A stretch of 50,581 bases of DNA, taken from assembly GCA_025463305.1 (NCBI GenBank), contig JAOBWK010000022.1, positions 1 through 50,581 on the forward strand, written 5' to 3'. The DNA comes from Ilumatobacteraceae bacterium (GTDB lineage Bacteria; Actinomycetota; Acidimicrobiia; Acidimicrobiales; Ilumatobacteraceae). This document shows, piece after piece, positions 21,742 through 30,116 of the stretch. How positions within the stretch are numbered: the stretch's first letter is position 1; each line of letters opens with the position of its first letter. The notes below the pieces were generated by a model. That model was not told where the DNA came from. It saw nothing but the letters and a program-made list of their open reading frames with translations, and made no database searches. The position numbers and the translations under genes were made by a program.

Positions 21742-22998
21742 TCACCCGTTCTTGGGCAGCTCGCGGTACGGCGTGGTGCGGAAGTCGCCCGGCTCCTTCG
21801 GCAGCCCGAGGCCACGCTCGGAGACGATGTTCTTCTGGATCTGATCGGTGCCGCCGTAGATGGCCGGACCCGGTGAGAACACGGTCATCTCCTGCACCGA
21901 GCCCTTCGACAGCGTGTCGGTGCCCCAGAGCATCCCTTGCGCGCCGATGATGTGGTTGCCGATCTCGCGAGCCCGGCGCAGCGTGTGGGTGCCGAGCAGC
22001 TTGGCGAGGTTGCCCTCCACGCCGGTGCCGCGCTGGCCGGAGCGGGCCCGGATCAGGTTCCAGCGGCCGACCTCGGCGAGCGTGTGCAGCTCAGCCAGTC
22101 CCTGGCGCACGGTCGGGTCAGAGATCACGCCGACCTGGGTGGCCAGCGCGGCGAACTGCTTCACCGTGCCGCCGCTGACGGCACCACCCGCCGTGCCCGC
22201 GCGCGAGGCGATGAAGTCGCCGACCTTCCGACCGAGCTGGCCGGCGACCGGCCCGGGGAGCGCGCTGCCGAGCCCGGCACCACCGCCACCGCCGCTGCCG
22301 AGGCTGGCGCGCTCGACCATCAGCGTGGTGTTGGCAACCGCCCAACCATTGTTCAGTCCGCCGATCAGGTTGGCCGCCGGCACCCGCGCCTCGTCGATGA
22401 ACACCTCGTTGAACATCGCCCGACCCGTCATCTCGCGCAGCGGACGGACCACCACGCCGGGCTGATCCATGGGGAACGCGAAGTAGGAGATGCCCTGGTG
22501 CTTGGGGGCGTCGGGGTTGGTGCGCGCGATGAGCATGCCCCAGTTGGCGATCTGGCCACCGCTCGTCCACACCTTCTGGCCGGTGATGACGTACTCGTCG
22601 CCGTCGAGCTCGGCCTTGGTGCCGAGCCCGGCGAGGTCCGATCCCGCGCCGGGCTCGCTGAACAGCTGGCACCACGAGTCGGTGCCGTCGAGGATCCGCG
22701 GGATGTACGCCGCCTGCTGCTCGGGCGACCCGTGGGCGGCGATGGTCGGCGCTGCCAGCATCAGCCCGAGGCCGTACGGCGGCCCGACGACGCCGTGCTC
22801 GCCCAGCGCGTTGGCGACGACCGTGGCGAGGTGGCGCGGGTAGCCGCGACCGCCGAGCGTCTCGGGCAGCATCGGCGACGCATAGCCGCTGGAGGCCAGG
22901 CGCTTCCACCATTCGGCGAGGGTCAGCTCGGGGTCCCACGCCCCAGCCACCCATTCGGAGACCTCGTTGCGGACCTGCTCAGCGGAGATGTCGGCCAT
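21742..22998 (-). CDS. Acyl-CoA dehydrogenase family protein
   Basis: The product has 418 residues. Family landmarks are LPETLGGRGYP, CQLFSEPGAGSDLAGLGTKA (FAD/substrate region), ITGQKVWTSGG, and a C-terminal GAQGMLWG and AIYGGTDQIQKNIVSERGLG. It would oxidise an acyl-CoA to the 2-enoyl-CoA with FAD. The catalytic glutamate found in the YEGT motif of medium-chain enzymes is a glycine here (YGGT), as in some actinobacterial FadE subunits that use a base elsewhere or act in heteromers. A Gly/Ala-rich insert lies near residue 240. No partner gene is adjacent. ATG at 22998 begins MADISAEQV. Confidence 0.9.
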   Translation of the reverse strand: MADISAEQVRNEVSEWVAGAWDPELTLAEWWKRLASSGYASPMLPETLGGRGYPRHLATVVANALGEHGVVGPPYGLGLMLAAPTIAAHGSPEQQAAYIPRILDGTDSWCQLFSEPGAGSDLAGLGTKAELDGDEYVITGQKVWTSGGQIANWGMLIARTNPDAPKHQGISYFAFPMDQPGVVVRPLREMTGRAMFNEVFIDEARVPAANLIGGLNNGWAVANTTLMVERASLGSGGGGGAGLGSALPGPVAGQLGRKVGDFIASRAGTAGGAVSGGTVKQFAALATQVGVISDPTVRQGLAELHTLAEVGRWNLIRARSGQRGTGVEGNLAKLLGTHTLRRAREIGNHIIGAQGMLWGTDTLSKGSVQEMTVFSPGPAIYGGTDQIQKNIVSERGLGLPKEPGDFRTTPYRELPKNG

Positions 22999-23123
22999 GC
23001 CGGAACTGTATGACCGTCGGGCAGTCGCCGACGATGCAGCCGGAGCCGCTCTCGTCGAGCGAATTGATCGGGGCCGGCCGAGGGGTCCCAAGTATCGTGG
23101 TTGCCGACATCGGGGGAGGTCCT

Positions 23124-24998
23124 GTGAGTCAAGTGCGCGACGCGGCAAACGACCGCGTCCCGGATCGCGACACGAACGACGAGAAGACGCCGTGGCGGTT
23201 GTTGACCGGGTTGCTCGCCGAGCAGAAGCGGGGCCTCATCACCGGGGTCACGGTGGGCCTGGCGTGGGCAGCGGCGAAGGTGTCGATCCCCAGCCTGATC
23301 CAGCGCGCGATCGACCGGGGCATCCGCGGCGACGAGTCGTTGTGGAAGTGGTCGCTCATCATCGGTGGGGTCGGCGTGCTCGCCGGTGTGTTCACCGGCT
23401 GGCGCCGATGGCTCGCGTTCCGGGAGAGCCGCACCACCGAGGCCCGCCTCCGGCAGCGCCTGTTCGACCACATCGTGCGGCTGCACGTCGGCTACCACGA
23501 TCACGCCCAGACCGGCCAGCTGATGAGCCGCGCATCGAGCGACCTGCAGCAGCTGCAGGCGTTCGTGGTGATGATCCCACTGGTGCTGAGCAACCTGTTC
23601 CAGCTGATCGCGATCGTCGTGCTGCTCGTCGCCAGCGATCCGCTGCTGGCGCTGCTCGCACTCGCGCCGCTGCCGTTCGTCAACATCTCGGCGCGCCGGT
23701 TCAGCGGCAAGATCCATCCGGCCGTGATGGCCGTGCAGAACCGCCAGGCCGCGCTCGCGACGGTCGTCGAGGAGACCGTGTCGGGCGTGCGCGTGGTCAA
23801 GGGCTTCGGTGCCGAGGGCGTGCAGTCGGCCAAGCTCAGCGAGGAGGCGGACCGCATCCGCGTGGTGTCGCTGGAGGCAGCCAGGATCCGCAGCCGGTTC
23901 CTGCCGGCGATCGATCTGCTGCCTTCCATCGGGCTGATCCTCGTGCTCGCCGTCGGCGGCCACCGCGTGCTGCGCGGGCAGATGACGATCGGCCAGTTGA
24001 TCGAGTTCAACGCGAGCGTGCTGCTGCTGATCTGGCCGATGCGCAACATCGGCATGACGCTCGCGACCGGCCAGCGCGCCGCCGTCGCGCTCCAGCGCGT
24101 GCAGGCCGTGCTGAGCACCGACGCCGAGGTCGCGGATCCGCCCCATCCGGTCGAGCTGCCGGCGGGTCGCGCGGCGCTGGGGGCTCTCGAGCTGCGCGAC
24201 ATCACCTTCGGTTACGACACGGAGCGCATCGTGCTCGATGGCTTCGACGTGACGATCCCCGGCGGCACGTCCGTCGCGATCGTGGGCGCCACCGGCAGCG
24301 GCAAGTCCACCATCACCCGGCTGCTGCTGCGCTTCTACGACGTGCAGCGTGGCGCCATCCTGCTCGATGGCTGCGACCTGCGCGCGCTCCGCCTGGCCGA
24401 TCTGCGCCGCGCTGTCGGCGTGGTGTTCGAGGACACGCTGCTGTTCCACGACACGGTGGCCGGCAACATCGCGTTCGCCGATCCCGAAGCGAGCGACGAG
24501 CGCATCATCGCCGCGGCCAGGCTCGCGGGCGCCCACGACTTCGTCAGCGAGCTGCCCGATGGCTACAACACGCTGCTCGGTGAGCGCGGGTTCTCGCTCA
24601 GCGGCGGGCAGCGCCAGCGCATCGCGATCGCACGGGCGATCCTCGCCGACCCGCGCGTGCTGATCCTCGACGACGCGACCTCCGCGGTCGATCCGTCGAA
24701 GGAGCACGAGATCCGCGACGCGATGGCCACTGTGATGCGCGACCGCACCACGATCGTCATCGCCCACCGGCCCGGCACGATCGCGCTCGCCGACACCGTG
24801 CTGCTCCTCGACGGTGGGCGCATCGCGGCCCAGGGCACCCACGATCAGCTGCTGGCCTCGAGCGCGGCCTACCGCGACGTGCTCGCGTCGTGGGCCGCGG
24901 TCGACGACGGGGCGGTCGACGACGAAGCGCTCGACGACGATGCGGATGTCGACGAGATCGGCGACCGCGAGCCGGCCGTCCCGATGGGAGGCGAGTAG
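23124..24998 (+). CDS. ABC exporter subunit 1 (fused membrane and ATPase domains; degenerate Walker B)
   Basis: The product has 624 residues. An N-terminal six-helix exporter membrane domain (about residues 20-320) precedes an ATPase domain with Walker A GATGSGKST, a Q-loop in VVFEDTLLFHDT, signature LSGGQRQR and Walker B LILDDATSAVD. The catalytic glutamate after Walker B is aspartate, so this subunit carries the non-hydrolysing ATP site typical of heterodimeric exporters. The C-terminus has an acidic tail (DDEALDDDADVDE). The cargo is unknown; relatives move lipids or drugs. The GTG start at 23124 is chosen for the strong GGGGGAGG 4 nt upstream. Its partner begins 2 nt after its stop. Confidence 0.92.
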   Translation: MSQVRDAANDRVPDRDTNDEKTPWRLLTGLLAEQKRGLITGVTVGLAWAAAKVSIPSLIQRAIDRGIRGDESLWKWSLIIGGVGVLAGVFTGWRRWLAFRESRTTEARLRQRLFDHIVRLHVGYHDHAQTGQLMSRASSDLQQLQAFVVMIPLVLSNLFQLIAIVVLLVASDPLLALLALAPLPFVNISARRFSGKIHPAVMAVQNRQAALATVVEETVSGVRVVKGFGAEGVQSAKLSEEADRIRVVSLEAARIRSRFLPAIDLLPSIGLILVLAVGGHRVLRGQMTIGQLIEFNASVLLLIWPMRNIGMTLATGQRAAVALQRVQAVLSTDAEVADPPHPVELPAGRAALGALELRDITFGYDTERIVLDGFDVTIPGGTSVAIVGATGSGKSTITRLLLRFYDVQRGAILLDGCDLRALRLADLRRAVGVVFEDTLLFHDTVAGNIAFADPEASDERIIAAARLAGAHDFVSELPDGYNTLLGERGFSLSGGQRQRIAIARAILADPRVLILDDATSAVDPSKEHEIRDAMATVMRDRTTIVIAHRPGTIALADTVLLLDGGRIAAQGTHDQLLASSAAYRDVLASWAAVDDGAVDDEALDDDADVDEIGDREPAVPMGGE

Positions 24999-25000
24999 CC

Positions 25001-26797
25001 GTGTGGGGCACGCCCGTCGCCGAGGACGACAAGCTCGACCGCGAGGCGACACGTCAGGTGATCCGCCGGTCGTGGCAGTTCGCCGCGCCGTACCACCGCA
25101 CGATCGTCGCTGCGTTCGTGCTCGTCGCGATCTGGACCTCGACCACGCTGGCCGGCCCGGTGCTCGTCAGCTACGGCATCGACCACGGGATCACCAAGCG
25201 CAACGTGCACGTGCTCGACGTGACCGTCGGCGTGTACATCGCCGTCACGATCCTCGCCTACGTCATCGCCCGGCTGCAGTACGTGTACATCAACCGCGCC
25301 GGCGAGAACTTCCTGCGCGATCTGCGGGTGAGGGTGTTCGATCACCTCCAGCGGCAGGCGCTCGCCTACTTCGATCGCGAGCAGACCGGCGTGTTGGTGT
25401 CGCGCATGACCGCCGACGTGGAGTCGATGGGCGAGCTGATCCAGTTCGGCCTGCTCCAGTTCCTGTCGGCCGCGCTGCTCGTGGTGATGGCACTCGCGCT
25501 GCTGTTCGTCCTCAGTTGGGAGCTGACACTGCTCGCGACGGTGGTGTTCCCGATCATCGTGATCGCGTCGATCCGCTTCCAGCGCGACTCGAACCACGCC
25601 TACCTGCAGGTGCGCGAGAAGGTCGGGAGCAACCTCAGCGCGCTGCAGGAGGGCATCAGCGGGGTGCGGGTCATCCAGGCGTTCGGCCGCGAGGACGAGC
25701 AGTCACGCCGCTTCCGCGCCTCCAACGACTCGCTCTTCGACACCCACATGCACAGCATCCGGATCTCGATGTGGTACTTCGGGCTCGTCGAGTTCTGCGG
25801 CATCCTGGCCACGGCCGGGATGGTGGGCGTCGGCGGCTGGCTCGTCCACCGCGGGTCGGTCAGCCTCGGCGTCGTCACCGCGTTCGTCCTCCTGCTGAGC
25901 AGCCTCTTCGAGCCGGTGCAGCAGCTGTCGCAGCTCTACAACACGGTGCAGTCGGCCGGCGCTGCGCTGCAGAAGCTGTATGGCATCCTCGACACCGTGC
26001 CCGAGGTCGACGAGCGCGCCGATGCCGTCGAGCTGCCAGTGCTCGGTGAGGTGTGCGTCGCCCGCGTCGGGTTCGAGTACGTGCCCGGACGGCCGGTGCT
26101 CGAAGACGTGTCGCTCACGGTCGGCATCGGCGAGCGCCTGGCGCTGGTGGGACCGACCGGCGCGGGCAAGAGCACGCTCGCCAAGCTGATGGCCCGGCTG
26201 TACGACCCCACCACCGGCACGGTCCAGTTCGGCGGCGTCGACCTGCGCGACGCCACGTTGCACTCGCTGCGCGAGCGCGTCGTCGTCGTGCCCCAGGAGG
26301 GCTTCCTGTTCAGCGGTACCATCCGCGACAACCTGGCGATCGCTCGACCGTCGGCCACCGACGCGGAGATCGCCGGATCGCTCGCGGCGATCGGCGTCCT
26401 CGAGCACTTCACCGCCTTCGCCGACGGCCTCGACACCGAGGTCCGCGAGCGCGGCTCGCGTCTGTCGGCGGGTGAGCGGCAGCTGATCGCGTTGGCCCGC
26501 GCCGCGCTCGTCGACCCGGCCGTGCTCGTGCTCGACGAGGCCACCTCGAACCTCGACCCCGGCACCGAGGCCGAGGTCGAGCACGCCTTGGAATCCTTGA
26601 TGCTGAACCGCACCGTGATCGTGGTGGCGCACCGGCTGTCAACCGTGCGGCGCGCCGACCGGATCGCCGTCGTCGACGCCGGAGGGTTGGCAGAGCTCGG
26701 CAGCCACGACGAGCTCGTCGCGCTCGGCGGCAAGTACGCCGCGCTGTCGGCCGCCTGGGAGCGCAACCAGCGCTCCGGCGCCACCGCCGTCGACTGA
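25001..26797 (+). CDS. ABC exporter subunit 2 (fused membrane and ATPase domains; degenerate signature)
   Basis: The product has 598 residues. A six-helix membrane domain (motifs YFDREQTGVLVSRMTADVES and GISGVRVIQAFGRE) precedes an ATPase domain with Walker A GPTGAGKST, a Q-loop in VVVPQEGFLFSGT, signature LSAGERQ instead of LSGGQ, Walker B LVLDEATSNLD with its glutamate, and H-loop VAHRLSTV. Combined with subunit 1, the D-for-E Walker B and the altered signature would meet in one composite ATP site while the other stays canonical, as in heterodimeric exporters such as TM287/288. The GTG start is 2 nt after the upstream stop. It converges on the YceI gene with a 10-nt gap. Confidence 0.92.
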   Translation: MWGTPVAEDDKLDREATRQVIRRSWQFAAPYHRTIVAAFVLVAIWTSTTLAGPVLVSYGIDHGITKRNVHVLDVTVGVYIAVTILAYVIARLQYVYINRAGENFLRDLRVRVFDHLQRQALAYFDREQTGVLVSRMTADVESMGELIQFGLLQFLSAALLVVMALALLFVLSWELTLLATVVFPIIVIASIRFQRDSNHAYLQVREKVGSNLSALQEGISGVRVIQAFGREDEQSRRFRASNDSLFDTHMHSIRISMWYFGLVEFCGILATAGMVGVGGWLVHRGSVSLGVVTAFVLLLSSLFEPVQQLSQLYNTVQSAGAALQKLYGILDTVPEVDERADAVELPVLGEVCVARVGFEYVPGRPVLEDVSLTVGIGERLALVGPTGAGKSTLAKLMARLYDPTTGTVQFGGVDLRDATLHSLRERVVVVPQEGFLFSGTIRDNLAIARPSATDAEIAGSLAAIGVLEHFTAFADGLDTEVRERGSRLSAGERQLIALARAALVDPAVLVLDEATSNLDPGTEAEVEHALESLMLNRTVIVVAHRLSTVRRADRIAVVDAGGLAELGSHDELVALGGKYAALSAAWERNQRSGATAVD

Positions 26798-26807
26798 CCA
26801 GCGATCG

Positions 26808-27659
26808 TCAGGACTTGGTGAACGTCAGCAGGAACTCGATCGTGCCGTTGTCGGCGGTGGTGACGGCCCCGTTGGACGGGTTGTCGATCTTGTAGTCCGC
26901 GAACTTCACGTTCGTGGTGCCGAGCACGTCGATGATGTCGCCGTTGCGCTGTGCCTTGACCTCGAGGGTGATCGACTTGGTCACGCCGTGCAGGGTCAGG
27001 TCGCCGGTGGCCGAGGCGGTGATCTGGGTGCCGTCGGCGGGAACGGTGCCGAGGTCGATGGGCTGGGTGATCGTGAACGTCGCCGTCGGGTAGGTCGACG
27101 TCTCCATGATCTCGCCCTTGAACTTGCCGTCGCGGTTGTCAGAGTCCGACTTCAGCGTCGTCATGTCCACCGTGAAGGTGGCCGCGGTGATCGCCGAGCC
27201 GTCGAGGGTCAGCGAGCCGGTGACCTTCGTCGTGCGACCCACGCCCTCGGTGTCCTGGCCGAACAGGTTCTCGGTGACGCGGTAGCCGACGTAGTTCTTG
27301 GTGACGTCGGATGACATCGTCAGGGCGTAGACGTCGCCGGCACCGGTGGCAGCAGCGGTCGAGCCACTCGTGGAGGCCGCGGTCGTCGCTGCGGTCGTCG
27401 ACGCGGTCGAGGCTGGCGTGGTCGCGTCCGTGCTCGCGTCGGGGGCCGTGGTCGCCGCGGTGGTGCTCGCGGTCGAGCCGGCCGTCGTGACGATCGTCGT
27501 CGCGGCGTCGCTGGACCGAGTCGGCAGGCCCTGCTGCTCGACGGTCTTCGGCGCGTCGTCCTTGATGAAGTGGATGTAGACGAACGGCACGCCGACCGCA
27601 CCGATGATCGCGAGGACCACCACACCGATCACGATCTTGAGCCAGAGTCTGTTCTTCAT
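26808..27659 (-). CDS. YceI-family protein with N-terminal membrane anchor
   Basis: The product has 283 residues. It has a cytoplasmic KNRLWLK start, a hydrophobic helix (about 8-32), and a low-complexity Thr/Ala/Ser linker (about 45-110). The C-terminal domain is of YceI type (NYVGYRVTENLFGQDTEGVG, ITAATFTVDMTTLKSDSDNR, GDLTLHGVTKSITLEVKAQR), a lipocalin-like barrel that binds isoprenoids or other lipids in known members. The linker would span the cell envelope and hold the barrel outside the membrane. ATG at 27659 is preceded by GGAG. It is divergent from pepA and convergent with the ABC exporter. Confidence 0.9.
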   Translation of the reverse strand: MKNRLWLKIVIGVVVLAIIGAVGVPFVYIHFIKDDAPKTVEQQGLPTRSSDAATTIVTTAGSTASTTAATTAPDASTDATTPASTASTTAATTAASTSGSTAAATGAGDVYALTMSSDVTKNYVGYRVTENLFGQDTEGVGRTTKVTGSLTLDGSAITAATFTVDMTTLKSDSDNRDGKFKGEIMETSTYPTATFTITQPIDLGTVPADGTQITASATGDLTLHGVTKSITLEVKAQRNGDIIDVLGTTNVKFADYKIDNPSNGAVTTADNGTIEFLLTFTKS

Positions 27660-27771
27660 GATGTCTCCATACGTCGTGCCTCCCGTTCGGGATCGCCACA
27701 TTCTTGCGCATTCAAGTAAATCGGCAACGTCGCGTCCGTAAGAGGCGGGTGTGAATGCACATCGGGGCCAC

Positions 27772-27793
27772 GGTGCGGGTGTGGTGCGGGTGT
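27772..27793. repeat. Tandem 11-bp repeat upstream of pepA
   Basis: GGTGCGGGTGT occurs twice head to tail, one helical turn apart, within the 207-base region between the YceI and pepA starts. It ends 38 bp before the TATCCT -10 box of pepA (27832-27837). It may be a regulator site or a chance tandem duplication. The rest of that intergenic region shows nothing else. Confidence 0.4.
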
Positions 27794-27831
27794 GGCTGAC
27801 GAGTGAACCGGAGCGCGGCGCCGAATCCCCG

Positions 27832-27837
27832 TATCCT
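27832..27837 (+). promoter_or_regulatory. -10 box (TATCCT) of pepA
   Basis: TATCCT predicts a transcript starting near 27844, leaving a 23-nt leader that contains AAGGAG (27855-27860) before the GTG at 27867. This gene is therefore leadered, in contrast to many neighbours. Confidence 0.5.
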
Positions 27838-27866
27838 CGACTCCGTCATCGTCCAAGGAGCCATCC

Positions 27867-29330
27867 GTGAGCCTCACCATCGAAGTCGTCCGTTCCGCGC
27901 CTGCCGCGTCCGATGCCGTCGGCGTGCCCGTCGGGTCGACCGGCGCCGTGCCCAAGTCGATCGGTCTCACCCGCGCCGCGCTCGCCGCGAACGGGTTCGA
28001 GGGCTCGGCCGGACAGACGCTGGTGATCCCGTCGGCCACCGGTCCGACGGTGATCGCGATCGGCATCGGCAAGCCCGCTGAGCTCACCGCGAACGGCCTG
28101 CGCAGCGCCGCCGCGTCGTTCGCCCGGGCCGCCGGCAAGCGGGCCCGGTTGGCCACCACGCTCGCCGACCTCGACGGTGTCGACGCCGTCGTCGCCGGGC
28201 AGGCCGTGGTCGAGGGCGTGACGTTGGCGAACTACCGCTTCGTCGGGTTGAAGAACGACAAGACCGGCTCGCCGGCCACGTCGCTGGCGCTGATCGCCAA
28301 GTCCGGTCGATCGGCCGGAGTGCAGACCGGCGCCGACCGCGGCGTCGCCACGGCGGGCGCAGCCACGCTCGCTCGCGACCTCGCCAACACGCCGCCGGCG
28401 TACATGACGGCGCGCATCCTCGCCGACAAGGCCGTCGAGATCGCCACCTCGGCCGGCATCGGCGTCGAGGTGTTCAACAAGGATCAGCTGAAGGCGATGG
28501 GCTGCGGCGGCATCGTCGGCGTCAACGCCGGCAGCGTCGAGCCGCCGCGCATGGTGCGGCTCACCTACACGCCGCCGAAGTCGGCCGGCAAGGCCACCGG
28601 CCACGTCGTGCTCGTCGGCAAGGGTGTCACCTACGACTCGGGCGGCATCAGCCTCAAGCCGAGCGATCCCTCGCACGCCTCGATGAAGATGGACATGAGC
28701 GGCGCGGCTGCCGTGCTCGCCACCCTCGGCGCACTGCCGGCGCTCGGCTGCACCACCGCCGTCACGGGCTACCTGATGTGCACCGACAACATGCCGTCGG
28801 GCAGCGCGCTCAAGCTCGGCGACGTGCTCACGATGCGCAACGGCAAGACGGTGGAGATCCACAACACCGACGCCGAGGGCCGGTTGATCCTCGCCGACGG
28901 CCTGTCGCTCGGCGCCGAGTCCAAGCCCGACGCGATGGTCGACATCTGCACGCTGACCGGCGCGGTCATCGGCGCGCTCGGCGACCGGATGGCGGGCGTG
29001 CTCGGCAACAACCAGGCCTGGGTCGACCAGGTCCGTGCCTCCGGCGCGCAGGTCGACGAGCCGACATGGCAGCTGCCACTTGCCAAGGAGTACCGCAAGC
29101 TGCTCGACAGCCACGTCGCCGACATGCGCAACATCGGCGGCCCGATGGCCGGCACGATCACCGCGTCGCTGTTCCTCAACGAGTTCACGGCGAACGTGCC
29201 CTGGGCGCACATCGACATGGCCGGCACGATGAAGATGGACGGCGACGACGGCTGGCTGGCCAAGGGTGCCACCGGCTACGGCACGCGGTTGATGATCGAC
29301 CTCGTCACCAACTTCAAGCCCCTGAGCTGA
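27867..29330 (+). CDS. pepA: Leucyl aminopeptidase (M17 family)
   Basis: The product has 487 residues, the normal size for M17 enzymes. The catalytic C-terminal domain shows GKGVTYDSGGISLKPS, MKMDMSGAAAV and the signature NTDAEGRLILADGL, which supply the two metal ions and the catalytic Lys and Arg. The N-terminal domain is less conserved. It removes N-terminal amino acids, often leucine, from peptides during protein turnover; in some bacteria PepA also binds DNA. The start is a GTG at 27867 behind AAGGAG 6 nt upstream. It is divergent from YceI. Confidence 0.95.
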   Translation: MSLTIEVVRSAPAASDAVGVPVGSTGAVPKSIGLTRAALAANGFEGSAGQTLVIPSATGPTVIAIGIGKPAELTANGLRSAAASFARAAGKRARLATTLADLDGVDAVVAGQAVVEGVTLANYRFVGLKNDKTGSPATSLALIAKSGRSAGVQTGADRGVATAGAATLARDLANTPPAYMTARILADKAVEIATSAGIGVEVFNKDQLKAMGCGGIVGVNAGSVEPPRMVRLTYTPPKSAGKATGHVVLVGKGVTYDSGGISLKPSDPSHASMKMDMSGAAAVLATLGALPALGCTTAVTGYLMCTDNMPSGSALKLGDVLTMRNGKTVEIHNTDAEGRLILADGLSLGAESKPDAMVDICTLTGAVIGALGDRMAGVLGNNQAWVDQVRASGAQVDEPTWQLPLAKEYRKLLDSHVADMRNIGGPMAGTITASLFLNEFTANVPWAHIDMAGTMKMDGDDGWLAKGATGYGTRLMIDLVTNFKPLS

Positions 29331-29339
29331 CGCCCGCTC

Positions 29340-29360
29340 GACCCGGCCCGGCGGCCGGTC
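29340..29360. terminator. GC-rich hairpin between convergent genes
   Basis: GACC(C)GGCC and GGCCGGTC form an 8-bp stem with one bulged C and a CGGC loop, 9 nt after the pepA stop and touching the stop of the minus-strand gene. No U-run follows. It could terminate from both sides. Confidence 0.4.
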
Positions 29361-29931
29361 AGCCGGCAGCGGGCACGCACTGGCGCACCGCCTCGACGGC
29401 GGCGTGCGGTGGCACGCCGACCGACAGCAGCTGCCGCTCGAGCTGGTGCGGCTCGTCGCCGAGGCGGATCATCGTGGCCGCGAGCTCGATCGCGCGCGCC
29501 AGGCCTGCCTCGTCGACCGTGCGGCGCTGCATCCACTCGACGTGCGCGGCCTGCAGGTGCGGCGGCAGCTTGCGCAGCTGGCGGAGCGCGAGCGGCGGGA
29601 TCTGACGGCGCACGGCGATGCCGCGAGCGCTCTCGTGAGCGACGCCGAACATGATGCAACGGTTGAGCGCCTTGCCGAACGGGCTGTGCACGCCGGCCGT
29701 CAGCGACAGGCCGAGCGCGTTCGCCGTCTCCGCGAGGTCGAGCTCGTAGCCGTCGGGGTAGGCGTCGAGCCCGGTCACCAACCGACGCAGCAGCCACGTC
29801 GATGTCGGGCCGAGGATGCCGAGCCAGAACAGCTCGACGTACGCGCTACGGGCGTCGTAGCCGACGGCCTCGACGACCGGATCGTGCCACGGGACGACGA
29901 TGAGCGTGGGTGACAGTGGGGCGAGCAGCAT
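29359..29931 (-). CDS. Conserved actinobacterial protein of unknown function
   Basis: The product has 190 residues. Its central sequence (YVELFWLGILGPTSTWLLRR, then GYELDLAETANALGLS and GVHSPFGKALNRCIMFGVAH) has the look of a conserved actinobacterial family of unnamed proteins, which I recall only loosely. The protein is mostly helical, with a hydrophobic patch around FWLGILGPTSTWLL but no clear membrane span or signal peptide. No catalytic motif stands out. The ATG at 29931 is set by a strong AGGAGG 6-7 nt upstream. It is divergent from the coiled-coil gene at 30117 with 185 bases between, and convergent with pepA. Confidence 0.7.
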   Translation of the reverse strand: MLLAPLSPTLIVVPWHDPVVEAVGYDARSAYVELFWLGILGPTSTWLLRRLVTGLDAYPDGYELDLAETANALGLSLTAGVHSPFGKALNRCIMFGVAHESARGIAVRRQIPPLALRQLRKLPPHLQAAHVEWMQRRTVDEAGLARAIELAATMIRLGDEPHQLERQLLSVGVPPHAAVEAVRQCVPAAG

Positions 29932-30104
29932 GGAGACCTCCTGGCGGGCAGGGACGACGCGGGGGAGGGCGAACGCCTCACTGGGTGCTCCCGGTTCGCC
30001 GAAGTGGAAAACCGCTGCCGGATCGCGACAGGCATGTGATCTCGACCGTGTCTCGGCACCATCCACGCACTGGAGTCGGCGAGGTGCCATCCCGCAGAAT
30101 TCAC

Positions 30105-30110
30105 TAAGGT
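30105..30110 (+). promoter_or_regulatory. -10 box (TAAGGT) of the coiled-coil membrane protein
   Basis: TAAGGT ends 6 nt before the GTG at 30117. Its AAGG could be mistaken for a ribosome-binding site, but the box fits the leaderless pattern seen elsewhere in the window. Confidence 0.45.
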
Positions 30111-30116
30111 CGTGCC

